Positions 33,637 to 43,216 are shown, numbered from the stretch's first letter. The stretch: DNA of 64,000 nt from Bradyrhizobium sp. SRL28 (GCF_018596315.1 NZ_JAHEAG010000018.1:62001-126000); one strand, 5' to 3'. Notes: generated from the letters alone by a model not told the origin. Numbers and translations: made by a program.

Positions 33637-34728
33637 TTAGCTCGCCGCTGCTTTGGTCGATTTCGGCGCTACCACCGGAACGCGGCGGAAGCGCAGCACG
33701 ATCCTGGTGCCGTGATGGTCGGGATCGCGCTCGGCGCTGGCGTCCAGCTTGGCGGCCATCGCGCTCACGATGCGTTGCCCCATGCCGGTGGAGCGTGGGT
33801 CGGCCTTGGCGTTGAGGCCGACGCCGTCGTCGGCAATCGCGACCACGAGATCGTCGCTATCGGCCTTCAGCTCGACGTGAATGGGACCGGCGCCGTCGGG
33901 ATAGGCGTATTTGACGGCGTTCATCACCAGCTCGTTGACGATGATGCCGATCGCCACCGCGCGGTCCGGGTCGATCTCGATCGGTTCGGCCTTGAGCGTC
34001 AGGCGCGACATCCTGTTGCCTTCGGCCGAACGCCGGAGATCCTCCAGCAGGGCTTCGAGATACTGGTTCAACAACACGCTCTTCAGATCGTGCGACGTGT
34101 ACAGCCGGCGATGGACCTGTGCGACCGCGGCGACGCGGCCCATCGCATTGGTCAGCGCCGCCTTGACGTCGTCCTGGGTCGTCGAATTGGCCTGCAGATG
34201 CAGTAGCGAGGCGATGATCTGCAAGGAGTTGCCGACGCGGTGGTTGACTTCGCGCAGCAGCACTTCGCGCTCGGCGGCGAGCGCCGCATAGCGGTCGCGC
34301 GAGCGGTGAACCTCGGCTTCCGCCTCGTCGCGGGCCCGTTGAAGCTCGGCCTGCCGCAGCGCGCCGTCGATCGCGACCTGAAGCAGCGGAATGAAGTCGC
34401 CCTGCGTGTCCTTGACCAGATAGTCGGCGGCGCCGGCCTTCAACGCGGTGACGGCGATCGCCGAATCCTGCGAGGCCGTGACGAACACGACCGGCGGGGC
34501 GTTCGCTATCGCCATGATCTGTTCCAGCGTTTCGAGGCCGTCGAGGCCCGGCATGTACTGGTCGAGCGCAATGACATCGATGCCGCCTTGCGCCAGCCGC
34601 GCCAGCCCTTGCTCGCCGCTTGCCGCGAGGACGATCTTGAAGCCTGCCCGCGTCAGGCCGCGGTCGACCAGCCGGGCAAGGCCAGCGTCGTCATCGATAT
34701 ACAGCAGTGTCGGCGTCGCGGGTTTCAT
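33637..34728 (-). CDS. Receiver-HWE/HisKA_2 histidine kinase
   Basis: The 363-residue soluble protein has an N-terminal receiver (about 5-125; pocket YIDDD, phospho-Asp in ALDQYMPG, Lys in VKDTQG) and a coiled linker. A HisKA_2-type dimerisation domain carries the phospho-His in EVNHRVGNSLQIIASLL, and an ATPase domain has NELVMNAVKYAYP and DDGVGL. HWE/HisKA_2 kinases with a receiver commonly act downstream of a phosphorelay or in the general stress response. Its ATG overlaps the stop of the response-regulator gene (34725-34728). Confidence 0.9.
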   Translation of the reverse strand: MKPATPTLLYIDDDAGLARLVDRGLTRAGFKIVLAASGEQGLARLAQGGIDVIALDQYMPGLDGLETLEQIMAIANAPPVVFVTASQDSAIAVTALKAGAADYLVKDTQGDFIPLLQVAIDGALRQAELQRARDEAEAEVHRSRDRYAALAAEREVLLREVNHRVGNSLQIIASLLHLQANSTTQDDVKAALTNAMGRVAAVAQVHRRLYTSHDLKSVLLNQYLEALLEDLRRSAEGNRMSRLTLKAEPIEIDPDRAVAIGIIVNELVMNAVKYAYPDGAGPIHVELKADSDDLVVAIADDGVGLNAKADPRSTGMGQRIVSAMAAKLDASAERDPDHHGTRIVLRFRRVPVVAPKSTKAAAS

Positions 34729-35165
34729 GTGACGGCAGAGGGTACCTGGATGACGGAAAAGAACAGACCGAGCTGGCGAATCGCGTTGGCGAAGCTTTCG
34801 TAGTTCACGGGCTTGGTAATGTAGACGTTGCAACCGAGTTCGTAGCAGCGCTTGATCTCATGGGAATCGTCTGTCGTGGTCAACACCACGACCGGCGTAG
34901 TCTTGAGATATTTGTTTTCCTTGACCCGCTTCAGAATGTCGATGCCGGTCGTGTCGGGCAAATTGAGATCGAGCAGGATCAGGAGCGCGCTGCCCTTGTG
35001 GTCGAGACCCGTCCCGTCCTTGCCGAACAGATAGTTCAGGGCGGCTGTACCGCTGGTGAACGGCTTTATCTCATTGTTGACACCGGATCGGCGTATATTC
35101 CGCTCGATCAGGCGGGCATGACCCTCATCGTCCTCGATCATGATGATGGTGACTGGATTATTCAT
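34725..35165 (-). CDS. Single-domain response regulator, Rcp1-like
   Basis: The 146-residue receiver has acidic pocket MIEDDEGHARLIER, phospho-Asp in LLDLNLPD, Thr in VLTTTDD and Lys in ITKPV. The HARLIERNIRRSG start and the ENKYLKTTPVVVLT stretch are typical of the Rcp1 subgroup that serves phytochrome-like kinases. It overlaps both neighbours by 4 nt (ATGA at each end), so the three proteins are translated in a coupled way. Confidence 0.92.
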   Translation of the reverse strand: MNNPVTIIMIEDDEGHARLIERNIRRSGVNNEIKPFTSGTAALNYLFGKDGTGLDHKGSALLILLDLNLPDTTGIDILKRVKENKYLKTTPVVVLTTTDDSHEIKRCYELGCNVYITKPVNYESFANAIRQLGLFFSVIQVPSAVT

Positions 35166-36691
35166 GTCCGTGTATTCCGGTTGGCAGACCAATTAATGGG
35201 CAGCGTGATCGTGAACGTGCTGCCCTGGTGAAGTTCCGACGCGACCGACATGGTTCCTCCCAGGCGGCGCACCAAGGCGCGGACATGGGCAAGGCCGATG
35301 CCCTGTCCGGGCTTGTCCTGAGTTCCGGCGCGGCGGAACAGCTCGAAAATGCGCTGATGGTCCTTGGGATCGATACCACGCCCATTGTCCGATAACTCGA
35401 AAATCGCAAAACCGAGCTTGGTGCGGCCGCGCACGGTGATTTCGCCGGGGACGCCGGTCTTGAGGTATTTGAGCGCATTGTCGATCAGATTGGAGAAGAT
35501 CTGCTCCAGCGCAAGACGATCGCTGACGATATTCGGCAGCGCGTCGATCCGGATCTCGGCCTGGGCTTCGGCGGCCTGATGCGCCACGGTCTCCACGATG
35601 CCCTCGATCAGCTCCCTTGTATCGATCCAGACCGGCTCGAACTCGCGCCGTCCCTCGCGGGTGAGGTTGAGGATCGCCGATATCAGCCGGTCCATCTTGC
35701 CGATCGACGACTTGATGAAGCTGAGCGCCTCGGAGAAGTCTTCCGAGAGCTGCTTGTCGGAGCCTTCGAGCACGGGTTCGGCGGTATCGGTGGCGTTTTC
35801 CGGGGCTGCTGGTGCGGCGGACTGCTCGCGGGAAAGTGCTGCGATCCGTTTGAAGATGTCGCCGCGCAATTCCTCCAGTTCGCTGGTGAAGCCCATGATG
35901 TTCACCAGCGGCGAGCGCAGATCGTGGCTGACGATGTAGGCGAAGCGCTGGATCTCGTCATTGGCTTCGCGCAGGTCCGCGGTGCGCTCGTCGATCGTGG
36001 CCTCGAGGTTGAGATGACTGTCGCGCAGCCTGGTGTCGGCCTCGTCGCGTGCGTGAGACGAACGCCGGACCAGGAAGATCGCGATGCCGGCCAGCACGAC
36101 CACGAAGCCCGATCCGATGCCGGTGATCGAGGCCGCCAGCGTCTGGCTGCGATCGGCGTTGGTCGTGCGCTCGACAAACAGACGATCTTCCTCGGCCCGC
36201 ATTCGCACCGCGAGATCCTCGATATGTTTCATGGTGTCGCGACCGATGCCCTCGCGCACGATCTTGGCGGCGTCGCTCATGCGCTGTGACCGGGCCAGTT
36301 CGATCGTCGTACGGAATTCCTCGATCCGCTGTTCGTAGAGCGGCATGATCTCGTTGATGAGCTGCCTTTGCACCGGATTGTCGCTGATGAGCTGGCTCAA
36401 CCGCGTCAGCGCCGGCGTCAGCTCGGAGATGGCTTGCGCAAAATCGGTCTGAAAATCCGGCCGCAATGTCGCGAGGTAGCCGCGCTGTGCGCTTTCGGCA
36501 CGCCGCAACTGCAGTTGGACGAGCGATATCTGGTTTTCAACCTCAACGGTGTGCACAACCCTGCGCGCGTCCTCGCGCGCCTTGTTCACCAGATGGACCG
36601 AGCCCGCGCTGATGGCGGTCAACACCAGGAGCCCCGCCGCAAGCAGCAGGATGTGCCCCATCGCGCGCTTGCGCTGGGCCTCAGCGGTCAC
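35162..36691 (-). CDS. CHASE3-domain sensor histidine kinase
   Basis: The 509-residue kinase has a membrane helix at about 11-32 and a helical CHASE3 sensor to about 185. A second helix lies at 187-210, then a coiled coil and a HisKA of the phytochrome/bacteriophytochrome type (RFAYIVSHDLRSPLVNIMGF). A linker of about 45 residues, Ala/Glu-rich, follows, then the HATPase with DNALKYLKTG, ELSDNGRGIDP and GQGIGLAHV. It is the first gene of the three-gene relay. The signal is unknown. Confidence 0.92.
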   Translation of the reverse strand: MTAEAQRKRAMGHILLLAAGLLVLTAISAGSVHLVNKAREDARRVVHTVEVENQISLVQLQLRRAESAQRGYLATLRPDFQTDFAQAISELTPALTRLSQLISDNPVQRQLINEIMPLYEQRIEEFRTTIELARSQRMSDAAKIVREGIGRDTMKHIEDLAVRMRAEEDRLFVERTTNADRSQTLAASITGIGSGFVVVLAGIAIFLVRRSSHARDEADTRLRDSHLNLEATIDERTADLREANDEIQRFAYIVSHDLRSPLVNIMGFTSELEELRGDIFKRIAALSREQSAAPAAPENATDTAEPVLEGSDKQLSEDFSEALSFIKSSIGKMDRLISAILNLTREGRREFEPVWIDTRELIEGIVETVAHQAAEAQAEIRIDALPNIVSDRLALEQIFSNLIDNALKYLKTGVPGEITVRGRTKLGFAIFELSDNGRGIDPKDHQRIFELFRRAGTQDKPGQGIGLAHVRALVRRLGGTMSVASELHQGSTFTITLPINWSANRNTRT

Positions 36692-36757
36692 GGTGATCTC
36701 GCGTCATGGACAAACGGAACAAGCGCCCCTGGTCACCCCTACACACCCCAACGTGCG

Positions 36758-36777
36758 ATGGAACCCATTGGTTCCAT
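36758..36777. terminator. Perfect hairpin between accC and the sensor kinase gene
   Basis: ATGGAACC CATT GGTTCCAT forms an 8-bp stem 31 bp after the accC stop. No T-run follows, so it is at best a weak terminator or a regulator site; a protein-binding palindrome is equally possible. Confidence 0.4.
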
Positions 36778-36807
36778 GCGCCGTCGAATATTTCAGGAGG
36801 TTCTCGC

Positions 36808-38166
36808 TCAGGTCTTGCCGTCCACCGGCTGGCCGGCGAGGTACTGCTCGAGCCAGTGGATGTGGTAGTCGCCGTTGATGATGTCGGCCTCCCGGACCAG
36901 CGCCCGGAACAGCGGCAGGGTGGTTTCGATGCCGTCGACCACCATCTCGTCGAGCGCCCGGCGCAGCCGCATCAGACATTCGGCGCGGGTCTTGCCGTGC
37001 ACGATCAGCTTGCCGACCAGCGAATCATAATAAGGCGGGATGACGTAGCCCTGATAAACGGCGGAATCGATCCGCACACCGAGCCCGCCGGGCGGGTGGA
37101 ACTGCGTGATCTTGCCAGGTGAGGGGCGGAAGGTCTGCGGGTTTTCCGCATTGACGCGGCATTCGATGGCATGCCCGATGATGGCGATCTCTTCCTGCTT
37201 CGCGGGCAGGTCGCCGCCGGCGGCGATGCGGATCTGCTCCAGCACGAGGTCGATGTCGGTGATGCTCTCGGTGACGGGATGCTCCACCTGGATGCGGGTG
37301 TTCATTTCGATGAAATAAAACTCACCATCCTCGTAGAGAAATTCGATGGTGCCGACGCCGAGATATTTCATGTCCCGCATCGCCTTGGCACAGGTCTCGC
37401 CGATCCTGGCGCGGGCGGAGGCGGCGAGAACCGGCGAGGGGCCTTCCTCCCAGACCTTCTGGTGACGGCGCTGCAGCGAGCAATCGCGCTCGCCGAGATG
37501 GATCGCGCCGCCGCGGCCGTCGCCGAGAATCTGGATCTCGATGTGGCGCGGCTTCTGCAGGTATTTTTCGAGATAGACCGAGGCGTCGCCGAACGCCGAC
37601 TTGGCCTCGTTGGACGCGGTCGACAGCGCCATCATCAGATCGTCGGCGGAGTGCGCCACCTTCATGCCGCGTCCGCCGCCGCCGGCCGCCGCTTTCACCA
37701 GCACGGGGAAGCCGATCGCCTTGCCGATCGCCAGGGCGTCGTCGTCGGGCGAGACCGCGCCGTCGGAGCCGGGCACCACCGGAATGCCGAGCCGCTTGGC
37801 GGTCTTCTTGGCCTCGATCTTGTCGCCCATCAGGCGGATGTGCTCGGCCTTCGGGCCGATGAAATGCAGATTATGTTCGGCGAGGATTTCGGCGAAGCGG
37901 GCGTTCTCCGACAGGAAGCCGTAACCGGGATGCACGGCGTCGGCCCCCGTGATCTCGCAGGCCGCGAGCAACGCCGGGACGTTGAGATAGGAGTCCTTTG
38001 ACGGCGGCGGCCCGATGCAGACGCTCTCGTCGGCGAGCCGCACATGCATGGCGTCTGCGTCGGCGGTGGAATGCACCGCGACGGTAGAGATACCGAGCTC
38101 CTTGCACGCGCGCAGCACGCGGAGCGCGATCTCGCCGCGATTGGCTATTAGAATCTTATCGAACAT
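36808..38166 (-). CDS. accC: Acetyl-CoA carboxylase, biotin carboxylase subunit
   Basis: The 452-residue ATP-grasp enzyme carboxylates the biotin on AccB, the first step of fatty-acid synthesis. The features are the N-terminal [19 protein letters not shown], the glycine loop [30 protein letters not shown] with metal and bicarbonate residues, and [17 protein letters not shown]. It lies 23 nt after accB in the usual order. Housekeeping gene of full length. Confidence 0.98.
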   Translation of the reverse strand: MFDKILIANRGEIALRVLRACKELGISTVAVHSTADADAMHVRLADESVCIGPPPSKDSYLNVPALLAACEITGADAVHPGYGFLSENARFAEILAEHNLHFIGPKAEHIRLMGDKIEAKKTAKRLGIPVVPGSDGAVSPDDDALAIGKAIGFPVLVKAAAGGGGRGMKVAHSADDLMMALSTASNEAKSAFGDASVYLEKYLQKPRHIEIQILGDGRGGAIHLGERDCSLQRRHQKVWEEGPSPVLAASARARIGETCAKAMRDMKYLGVGTIEFLYEDGEFYFIEMNTRIQVEHPVTESITDIDLVLEQIRIAAGGDLPAKQEEIAIIGHAIECRVNAENPQTFRPSPGKITQFHPPGGLGVRIDSAVYQGYVIPPYYDSLVGKLIVHGKTRAECLMRLRRALDEMVVDGIETTLPLFRALVREADIINGDYHIHWLEQYLAGQPVDGKT

Positions 38167-38189
38167 CGCAGCGCCTGACGTTGACGAAC

Positions 38190-38678
38190 TTATTCAATGA
38201 TCACGAGCGGTTCGCCGAATTCGACCGGCTGGCCGTCCTCGACGAGAATTTGAGTCACCGTGCCCGCGCGTGGCGATGGGATCTGGTTCATCGTCTTCAT
38301 CGCTTCGATGATCAGGAGAGTTTGCCCGGCCGATACCTTGCTGCCGACATCGATGAACGGTTTGGCGCCGGGCTCGGGCGCCCAATAGGCGGTGCCGACC
38401 ATCGGCGAGGGGACCACGCCCGGATGCTTGGCCAGGTCGGCACCCGCCGCGGGGACTGCCGCCGCAGCAACCGGCGCCGGCTGGAATCCCGCCGGCATCG
38501 CCGCCGACACGGTGATGTTACGCGCGACCCGCACCCGCAGGCCGGAACGCTCGATTTCGATCTCGGTCAGGCTGGTCTCATCCAGCAATAGCGCGAGTTC
38601 GCGAATGAGCGCGCTGTCGTCGCTCTTCAGGTTTGCGGCTGATTTGTCCGCTGACTTGTTGTCGGGCTGGCGGGCCAT
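38190..38678 (-). CDS. accB: Acetyl-CoA carboxylase biotin carboxyl carrier protein
   Basis: The 162-residue protein has an N-terminal helical part, a Pro/Ala-rich flexible linker (about 60-85) and a biotinyl domain with the acceptor lysine in [10 protein letters not shown]. Common AccB sequences have EAMKMMN; the change of the residue after Lys to Thr is minor. The [15 protein letters not shown] thumb is present. It shuttles carboxylated biotin between AccC and AccAD. Confidence 0.97.
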   Translation of the reverse strand: MARQPDNKSADKSAANLKSDDSALIRELALLLDETSLTEIEIERSGLRVRVARNITVSAAMPAGFQPAPVAAAAVPAAGADLAKHPGVVPSPMVGTAYWAPEPGAKPFIDVGSKVSAGQTLLIIEAMKTMNQIPSPRAGTVTQILVEDGQPVEFGEPLVIIE

Positions 38679-38768
38679 GCTCTTGATCCGGAATTCTCGA
38701 TGTGGGTGACGGCTGAAGCGTCAGGCTTGGTGTCGTTCGACGTCAGGTTTGAAGTCAGGTTTTTGAAG

Positions 38769-39236
38769 TCAGGTTTTGGCCTTGGCGCCGAGTTTGGCGG
38801 CAAGGCCATTGATTGCGAGGCGGTAGCCATCGATGCCGAAGCCGCAGAGCGATGCAAAGGCGGCCATGGCCGTGTAGGAGTGATGACGGAAGCTCTCGCG
38901 GGCGTGGATGTTGCTGATATGGACTTCCACCGTCGGGATTTTCACCGCGACCAGCGCATCGTGCAACGCGATCGAGGTGTGCGAATAGCCGCCGGCGTTG
39001 ATGACGATGCCGACCACCTTCTTGGCATGCGCCTCGTGAATGAAGTCGATCAATTCGCCTTCACGGTTGGACTGGCGGCAATCGGCCTTCAGGCCGAATT
39101 GCGCCGCGGTTTCCACGCAAAGCTTTTCGACATCGGCGAGCGACGCATGGCCATACTTCTCCGGTTCCCGCACCCCCAGCATGTTGAGGTTCGGGCCGTT
39201 GAGCACATAGATCGTCGCGGCAGAGGCTTGGGCCAT
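38769..39236 (-). CDS. aroQ: 3-dehydroquinate dehydratase, type II
   Basis: The 155-residue enzyme of the shikimate pathway carries the type II signatures [21 protein letters not shown] (start), [36 protein letters not shown] and [19 protein letters not shown]. It forms a dodecamer. It precedes accB-accC on the same strand, the arrangement I recall as common in alphaproteobacteria. Confidence 0.97.
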   Translation of the reverse strand: MAQASAATIYVLNGPNLNMLGVREPEKYGHASLADVEKLCVETAAQFGLKADCRQSNREGELIDFIHEAHAKKVVGIVINAGGYSHTSIALHDALVAVKIPTVEVHISNIHARESFRHHSYTAMAAFASLCGFGIDGYRLAINGLAAKLGAKAKT

Positions 39237-39644
39237 CCAATTTCCAGCAAAAGGGGGGCGGGCAGGTCGCGGGGGGTTATAGGTAACAACGGGCCGAAGG
39301 GGAAGCCTCGTACCCTGCCGCAGTGTGCCCCAAATGCCTCATCCGGTTCGTAAAAAGCCCCGTGGAACCTACGGAAATCGCTCATTAACCAATGTTAAAG
39401 GGCGAGCCGTCGGGGAAACCGGCAGGCCGTTGTCCCCTTTACCAGCGACCCTGAAGCCGCAGGCTTTCGGCGAGGTCGCCGCGAAAGTTGTGCTGCCCGA
39501 GGTGGAGCAGCTTGCATTGCAGGTCGAACGGCGCGCCCGGTCTATTTAGGTTGCTGGTTGCCGGTTGGCTTGTTCTCCGGCGGCATGAGCTTGATTGCGG
39601 GCGCAGGCTTTGGTGATGCAGTCTGCTTGGCGTGGTTCGGTTGA

Positions 39645-39696
39645 GTGGAGCCTTGGAGTGGAATCTTGGCGTGGAGCCTTGGAGTGGAGTCTTGGC
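39645..39696. repeat. 26-bp tandem duplication
   Basis: GTGGAGCCTTGGAGTGG followed by AATCTTGGC occurs twice in a row (39645-39670 and 39671-39696), differing at one base. Each unit itself contains two near-copies of TGGAG(C/T)CTTGG, so slippage is the likely origin. Confidence 0.7.
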
Positions 39697-39704
39697 CGCA
39701 AAAA

Positions 39705-39726
39705 GGGCGGGCATTTCTGCCCGCCC
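39705..39726 (-). terminator. Terminator of the DUF1236 gene
   Basis: GGGCGGGCA TTTC TGCCCGCCC is preceded on the plus strand by AAAAA, giving a T-run for minus-strand transcripts that leave the gene at 39749. Confidence 0.85.
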
Positions 39727-39748
39727 TGATGCTTGCGAAAGCTCGCTG

Positions 39749-40480
39749 TTAGGATTCCAGAACCGCCACGATCTCGAAGGTGTCCGGATCAATGATCACG
39801 ATCTGCTCCTTGACGAGGATGTATTTGTAACTGCGCCATTCCGGATAGATCGTTACAACTCGCGGCGGCAGTGCGTGGAAGTGCACGTCGCGCGGCACGC
39901 GGGTGCCGACCGAAATCGAGAAGTTCACGTTCGTCACCGGCTGAACGCGGGTCTCCTTGATCACGGTGGTGATCTGGGTGCGCTGCTCGGTCGAGAGCTT
40001 CGCCCCGGCACCCGCCTGTCCGGTCGTCTGCGACTTGCTGTCGGCCGCGCCCTTCTGCTCGGCCTTCATGTCCTTGCTGGGGGCGCCCTTGTCCGTCGTC
40101 GTCTCCGTGCTCTTCGACTTTTCACCCTTCATGTTGTCCTGGGCTGACTTCTCACCCTTCACGTTGTCCTGGGCCGATTTCTCGCCCTTCGCGCCGGGCT
40201 TCACATCGTCCTGGGCGCGCTGGTTCTTGCCGCCCTGCGGCATCTTTTCGTCGGACTGGGTGGCCTTCATTCCCTTGTCGGTGCCCTTGGAATCGGAGGC
40301 GCTATCACGATTCATCGGGGCCGCGGATGGCGCACCTCGCTCGGAAGAAGGCGCGCCCTGCTGCGCCGTGGAACCTGCCGGCCCTGCGTCTCGGCCCATT
40401 CCGGTGCCCTGCGCATTGGCAAAACCGGTTCCGGCGATCAGGGCCGCCGCGGCGACCGAAATCAAAAAGCGATTAGTCAT
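39749..40480 (-). CDS. Secreted DUF1236-domain protein with Lys/Glu-rich repeats
   Basis: The 243-residue protein has a signal peptide (MTNRFLISVAAAALIAGTGF, cut at ANAQ). A long hydrophilic region includes three near-repeats of KGEKSAQDN (about residues 97-118). The C-terminal DUF1236 motif comprises SVGTRVPRDVHFHALPPRV, YPEWRSYKYILVKEQIVI and DPDTFEIVAVLE. Such proteins are abundant in Bradyrhizobium, periplasmic or surface-exposed, and of unknown function; the low-complexity region suggests an intrinsically disordered, stress-type protein. Confidence 0.88.
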   Translation of the reverse strand: MTNRFLISVAAAALIAGTGFANAQGTGMGRDAGPAGSTAQQGAPSSERGAPSAAPMNRDSASDSKGTDKGMKATQSDEKMPQGGKNQRAQDDVKPGAKGEKSAQDNVKGEKSAQDNMKGEKSKSTETTTDKGAPSKDMKAEQKGAADSKSQTTGQAGAGAKLSTEQRTQITTVIKETRVQPVTNVNFSISVGTRVPRDVHFHALPPRVVTIYPEWRSYKYILVKEQIVIIDPDTFEIVAVLES

Positions 40481-40620
40481 CTAGTGTCTCCTCACATGTC
40501 TCTGCATTGCCCAATCGACAACGAAGGGAATTGCGCGATGTTCCGGAACATTGGCGGTTCAGCCGACTTTGTTTTGTGAATGCGGGATGAATGGCCGCGC
40601 CGCAGAATGCCCAAAGAAAA

Positions 40621-40645
40621 AGGCCGGCTGTTGAGCCGGCCTTTT
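40621..40645 (-). terminator. Terminator of the DsbA-like gene
   Basis: AGGCCGGCT GTTG AGCCGGCCT with AAAA on the left side and TTTT on the right side can terminate in both directions; it lies 23 bp after the DsbA-like stop. Confidence 0.85.
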
Positions 40646-40667
40646 CATCGCAATGCTGCAGTTCGCC

Positions 40668-41435
40668 TCAGCACGTCGCCTTGCCGCAACGGGCGTTGCT
40701 TATCTTTTCGCGCAGGTTCTCGACGCCGACCGCGCCGATCACAACCTGTTTGCCGATCACGTAGCTCGGCGTGCCGTTCATGCCCATCGCTTCGGCGAGC
40801 TTGAAATTCTCCTCGAGCGTGTTGCGCACTTCGGCGCTCGAGAGATCCTTCTCCAGCTTCGCCATGTCGAGGCCGACTTCCTTGGCAACGGCCATTGCGC
40901 GCGCCTTGTCGGCGGCGCCGCGGCCGGTGAGCAGCTTCTGGTGGAAGTCGAGATATTTCTTGCCGGTCGGATCCTGCATGCGCACCGCGACGCCGACCTG
41001 GGCGGCTTCGACCGAGCCCGCGCTCAGCACCGGAAATTCCTTGAGCACGACCTTCAACTTCGGGTCGCTCTTCATCAGCTCCATCATGTCCAGCATCGCG
41101 CGCTTGCAGTAGCCGCAATTGTAATCGAAGAATTCGACGAAGGTGACGTCGCCGTCCTTGTTGCCGACCGTGACGTTGCGCGGCGAGTTGAAGATCGTGT
41201 CCGCATGCTTGGCGACGCCGGCTTCATGCTTGGCGGCTTCCGCCGTGGCCTGACGCTTGCTGAGTTCGGTCATTGCCTCTTCGAGCACTTCGGGATGTGC
41301 AATCAGGTAATTGCGGATGATGGTCTCGATGTCGCCGCGCTGGGTGTCGGTGAAGCTCTGCGCGGAGGCGGGCAGCGGCGCGCCGCAGAGCGCCAAAGCG
41401 AACAATGCGGGAATGAGAAGACGGAACGAGGGCAT
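40668..41435 (-). CDS. DsbA/DsbG-like periplasmic thiol-disulfide protein
   Basis: The 255-residue protein has a signal peptide (MPSFRLLIPALFALALCGAP, cut near ASAQ) and an N-terminal helical extension (DTQRGDIETIIRNYL...). The thioredoxin fold follows, with active site DYNCGYCKRAM and cis-proline in NGTPSYVIG. The CGYC centre suggests oxidase or isomerase activity in the periplasm. A C-terminal pair of cysteines (ARCGKATC) is an extra feature. AAGGAT precedes ATG 41435. Confidence 0.92.
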   Translation of the reverse strand: MPSFRLLIPALFALALCGAPLPASAQSFTDTQRGDIETIIRNYLIAHPEVLEEAMTELSKRQATAEAAKHEAGVAKHADTIFNSPRNVTVGNKDGDVTFVEFFDYNCGYCKRAMLDMMELMKSDPKLKVVLKEFPVLSAGSVEAAQVGVAVRMQDPTGKKYLDFHQKLLTGRGAADKARAMAVAKEVGLDMAKLEKDLSSAEVRNTLEENFKLAEAMGMNGTPSYVIGKQVVIGAVGVENLREKISNARCGKATC

Positions 41436-41542
41436 CGGTAAATCCTTATGCGGCGGGTTCCCGGTCAATTCTGCTGAAGGCCGGCTTCTGGGATAATGGT
41501 CCGTGGTGGTCAGGTCCGATTATAGCGGAACCCAGTACATTT

Positions 41543-42946
41543 CTAGTTGCTCTTCTGGCCCGGCAGCGGCTTGGCGCTCACAATGTCGTCAGCCTTGACC
41601 CATCCCGGCGTCCCGATCGCGAAGCGCGTTTTCGCGCGCGATGCGAGATCGCGCGCCGTCTTGCTGTCACCGCGAAGGTAGGCGGCCTGGGCCGACGCCA
41701 AATCGGCCTGCGCGTAGTCGCCCTTTCTTCCATAGGCCATGGCGAGCTGGGTGTAGCCGATCAGCGCCTCGGGCTCGCGCGCCGTCGCCGCGCGCAGGAT
41801 CGAGATGGCCTCGTCGGTGTAGGCGTTGTTGCCGGTTGCCACCAAGGCCTGCCCCAGCATCATCTCGATCAGCGGCGAGTTGTTGGAGAGCTGCACGGCC
41901 TTGCGCAGCGGTGCGATCGCCTCCTGCGGCTTGCCGCCCTCCAGCAGCGCTTGCCCGCGCACTTCATAAAAATAGGGATTGTTGGGCTGCTGCTGAAGCA
42001 AGGCGTCGATCTGGGCAAGTGCGCTGCGCAGATCGCCGTGCCGATAGGTCGCGATCGCGTGCGCATAGCGCGCGGGCAGGCTGTTGTTGGACATCGGATA
42101 GCGTCGGTACACGGTCTCCTGCCGCTCCATGAACGCCGAGATCTTGGCGCGCACCATGTCGTGACGCAGCTGCAGGGCAGGGTCGTCCTTCTTGTCCCAA
42201 TAAGGGCTCGACCTGGCCAGTTCTTCCAGCGCGGCGACGCGCTGAGCCGGCATCGGATGCGACTGAACGTAAGGGTCCGAGCCGCGCGCGGCGAACAGGC
42301 TCTCCTCGGTGAAGCGCTTGAAAGTTTCGTACATGCCCTTGGCGGACTGGCCGGTGGTGTTCAGAAATTTCACGCCGGCCTTGTCGGCGTTTTCCTCCTG
42401 CTGGCGCACGTAGGAGAGCAGGTTGCGTCGGATGATTTCTCCGGGAGCCGAGAACATTGCCGCGCCGGCGTTCGCCAGGCCGCTGTTGCCGCCGCCCCCC
42501 TGTGCGCCCGCCACCATCGCGCCGGCGCCAAGCAGCATGGCAATGATCATCTGCGTCTGGGCCTGCGCCATCTGCTCGCGCATCTTGGCGAGATGGCCGC
42601 CGGCAAGATGGCCGGTTTCGTGCGCCATGACGCCGATGATCTGGTTCGGTGTCTCCGACTGCATGATCGCGCCGTAGTTCACGAAGATGCGGCGGCCGTC
42701 GGCAACGAAGGCGTTGAAGACGCCCTGGTTGATGATGACCATCTGGATGTTCTGCTTTTCCAGACCGGCGGCGCGCAAGATCGGCCTTGTATATTCGCGC
42801 AGCAATTGTTCCGTCTCGGCGTCGCGGAGCACAGGCGGGCCCCTGTTCTCCTGCGCCGTCGCGGCCATCGGCGCAGCGACAAGCGCGACGGCTGTGGCCA
42901 GCGCAGTCAACTTCAGTGATTTCTTGCGTATGGCGATGCGGAGCAT
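41543..42946 (-). CDS. M48-family periplasmic metalloprotease with TPR repeats (BepA/LoiP type)
   Basis: The protein is about 467 residues. A signal peptide (LKLTALATAVALVAAPMAAT) is followed by the M48 domain, with zinc motif MAHETGHLAGGHLAKM and the downstream QQEENADKAGVKFLN glutamate ligand. From about residue 300, C-terminal TPR-like helices run to the end (YRHGDLRSALAQIDALLQQQ...). BepA-like proteins degrade or help fold outer-membrane proteins. The start is either ATG 42946 (better signal peptide) or ATG 42973; neither has a strong ribosome site. Confidence 0.92.
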   Translation of the reverse strand: MLRIAIRKKSLKLTALATAVALVAAPMAATAQENRGPPVLRDAETEQLLREYTRPILRAAGLEKQNIQMVIINQGVFNAFVADGRRIFVNYGAIMQSETPNQIIGVMAHETGHLAGGHLAKMREQMAQAQTQMIIAMLLGAGAMVAGAQGGGGNSGLANAGAAMFSAPGEIIRRNLLSYVRQQEENADKAGVKFLNTTGQSAKGMYETFKRFTEESLFAARGSDPYVQSHPMPAQRVAALEELARSSPYWDKKDDPALQLRHDMVRAKISAFMERQETVYRRYPMSNNSLPARYAHAIATYRHGDLRSALAQIDALLQQQPNNPYFYEVRGQALLEGGKPQEAIAPLRKAVQLSNNSPLIEMMLGQALVATGNNAYTDEAISILRAATAREPEALIGYTQLAMAYGRKGDYAQADLASAQAAYLRGDSKTARDLASRAKTRFAIGTPGWVKADDIVSAKPLPGQKSN

Positions 42947-43065
42947 GAGCGGTCTTTGGCGATTGGCTTTCATTCCGGATTTGGCCGGAAGCCGGTTCGG
43001 TCTCCGATTAGATCAGAAACGGGTCCCAGTCTGTTGTTTCAACGCGTTTCTTCACCCGAGCCGGG

Positions 43066-43117
43066 GTATCACTGCGTGAACCCGGGTATCACCACGTGAA
43101 CCCGGTATCACTTCGCT
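43066..43117. repeat. Short tandem repeat of about 20 bp
   Basis: GGTATCACtgCGTGAACCCG-type units start near 43065, 43085 and 43104; the third breaks off after CACTTCG. Spacing is 19-20 bp. The array lies in the divergent gap between the M48 and aminotransferase genes and could bind a regulator cooperatively or be a slippage product. Confidence 0.6.
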
Positions 43118-43216
43118 GGAAAAAGCTATAACAAGCCACCGAATACGGCCAGTCTGGGGCGGTAACCGGTTCGGGAACCTGAATTCGGCGCGCGCCCGTG
43201 CAAATAGCAGATATCG

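Larger units (their letters stand above)
39237..39748. other. Intergenic region upstream of aroQ
   Basis: About 510 bp. It contains the 26-bp tandem duplication at 39645-39696 and the DUF1236 terminator at 39705-39726. The aroQ promoter must lie in the left part, where GC- and G-rich runs give no clear hexamers. A short minus-strand frame ending near 39547 reads like a protein C-terminus but starts inside the terminator, so I do not call it. Confidence 0.5.

Noticed and set aside
39545-39700. Minus-strand frame ending KPTGNQQPK, resembling a protein C-terminus
   Set aside because: It would begin within the DUF1236 terminator and the 26-bp tandem duplication, with no start signal or homologue I know.
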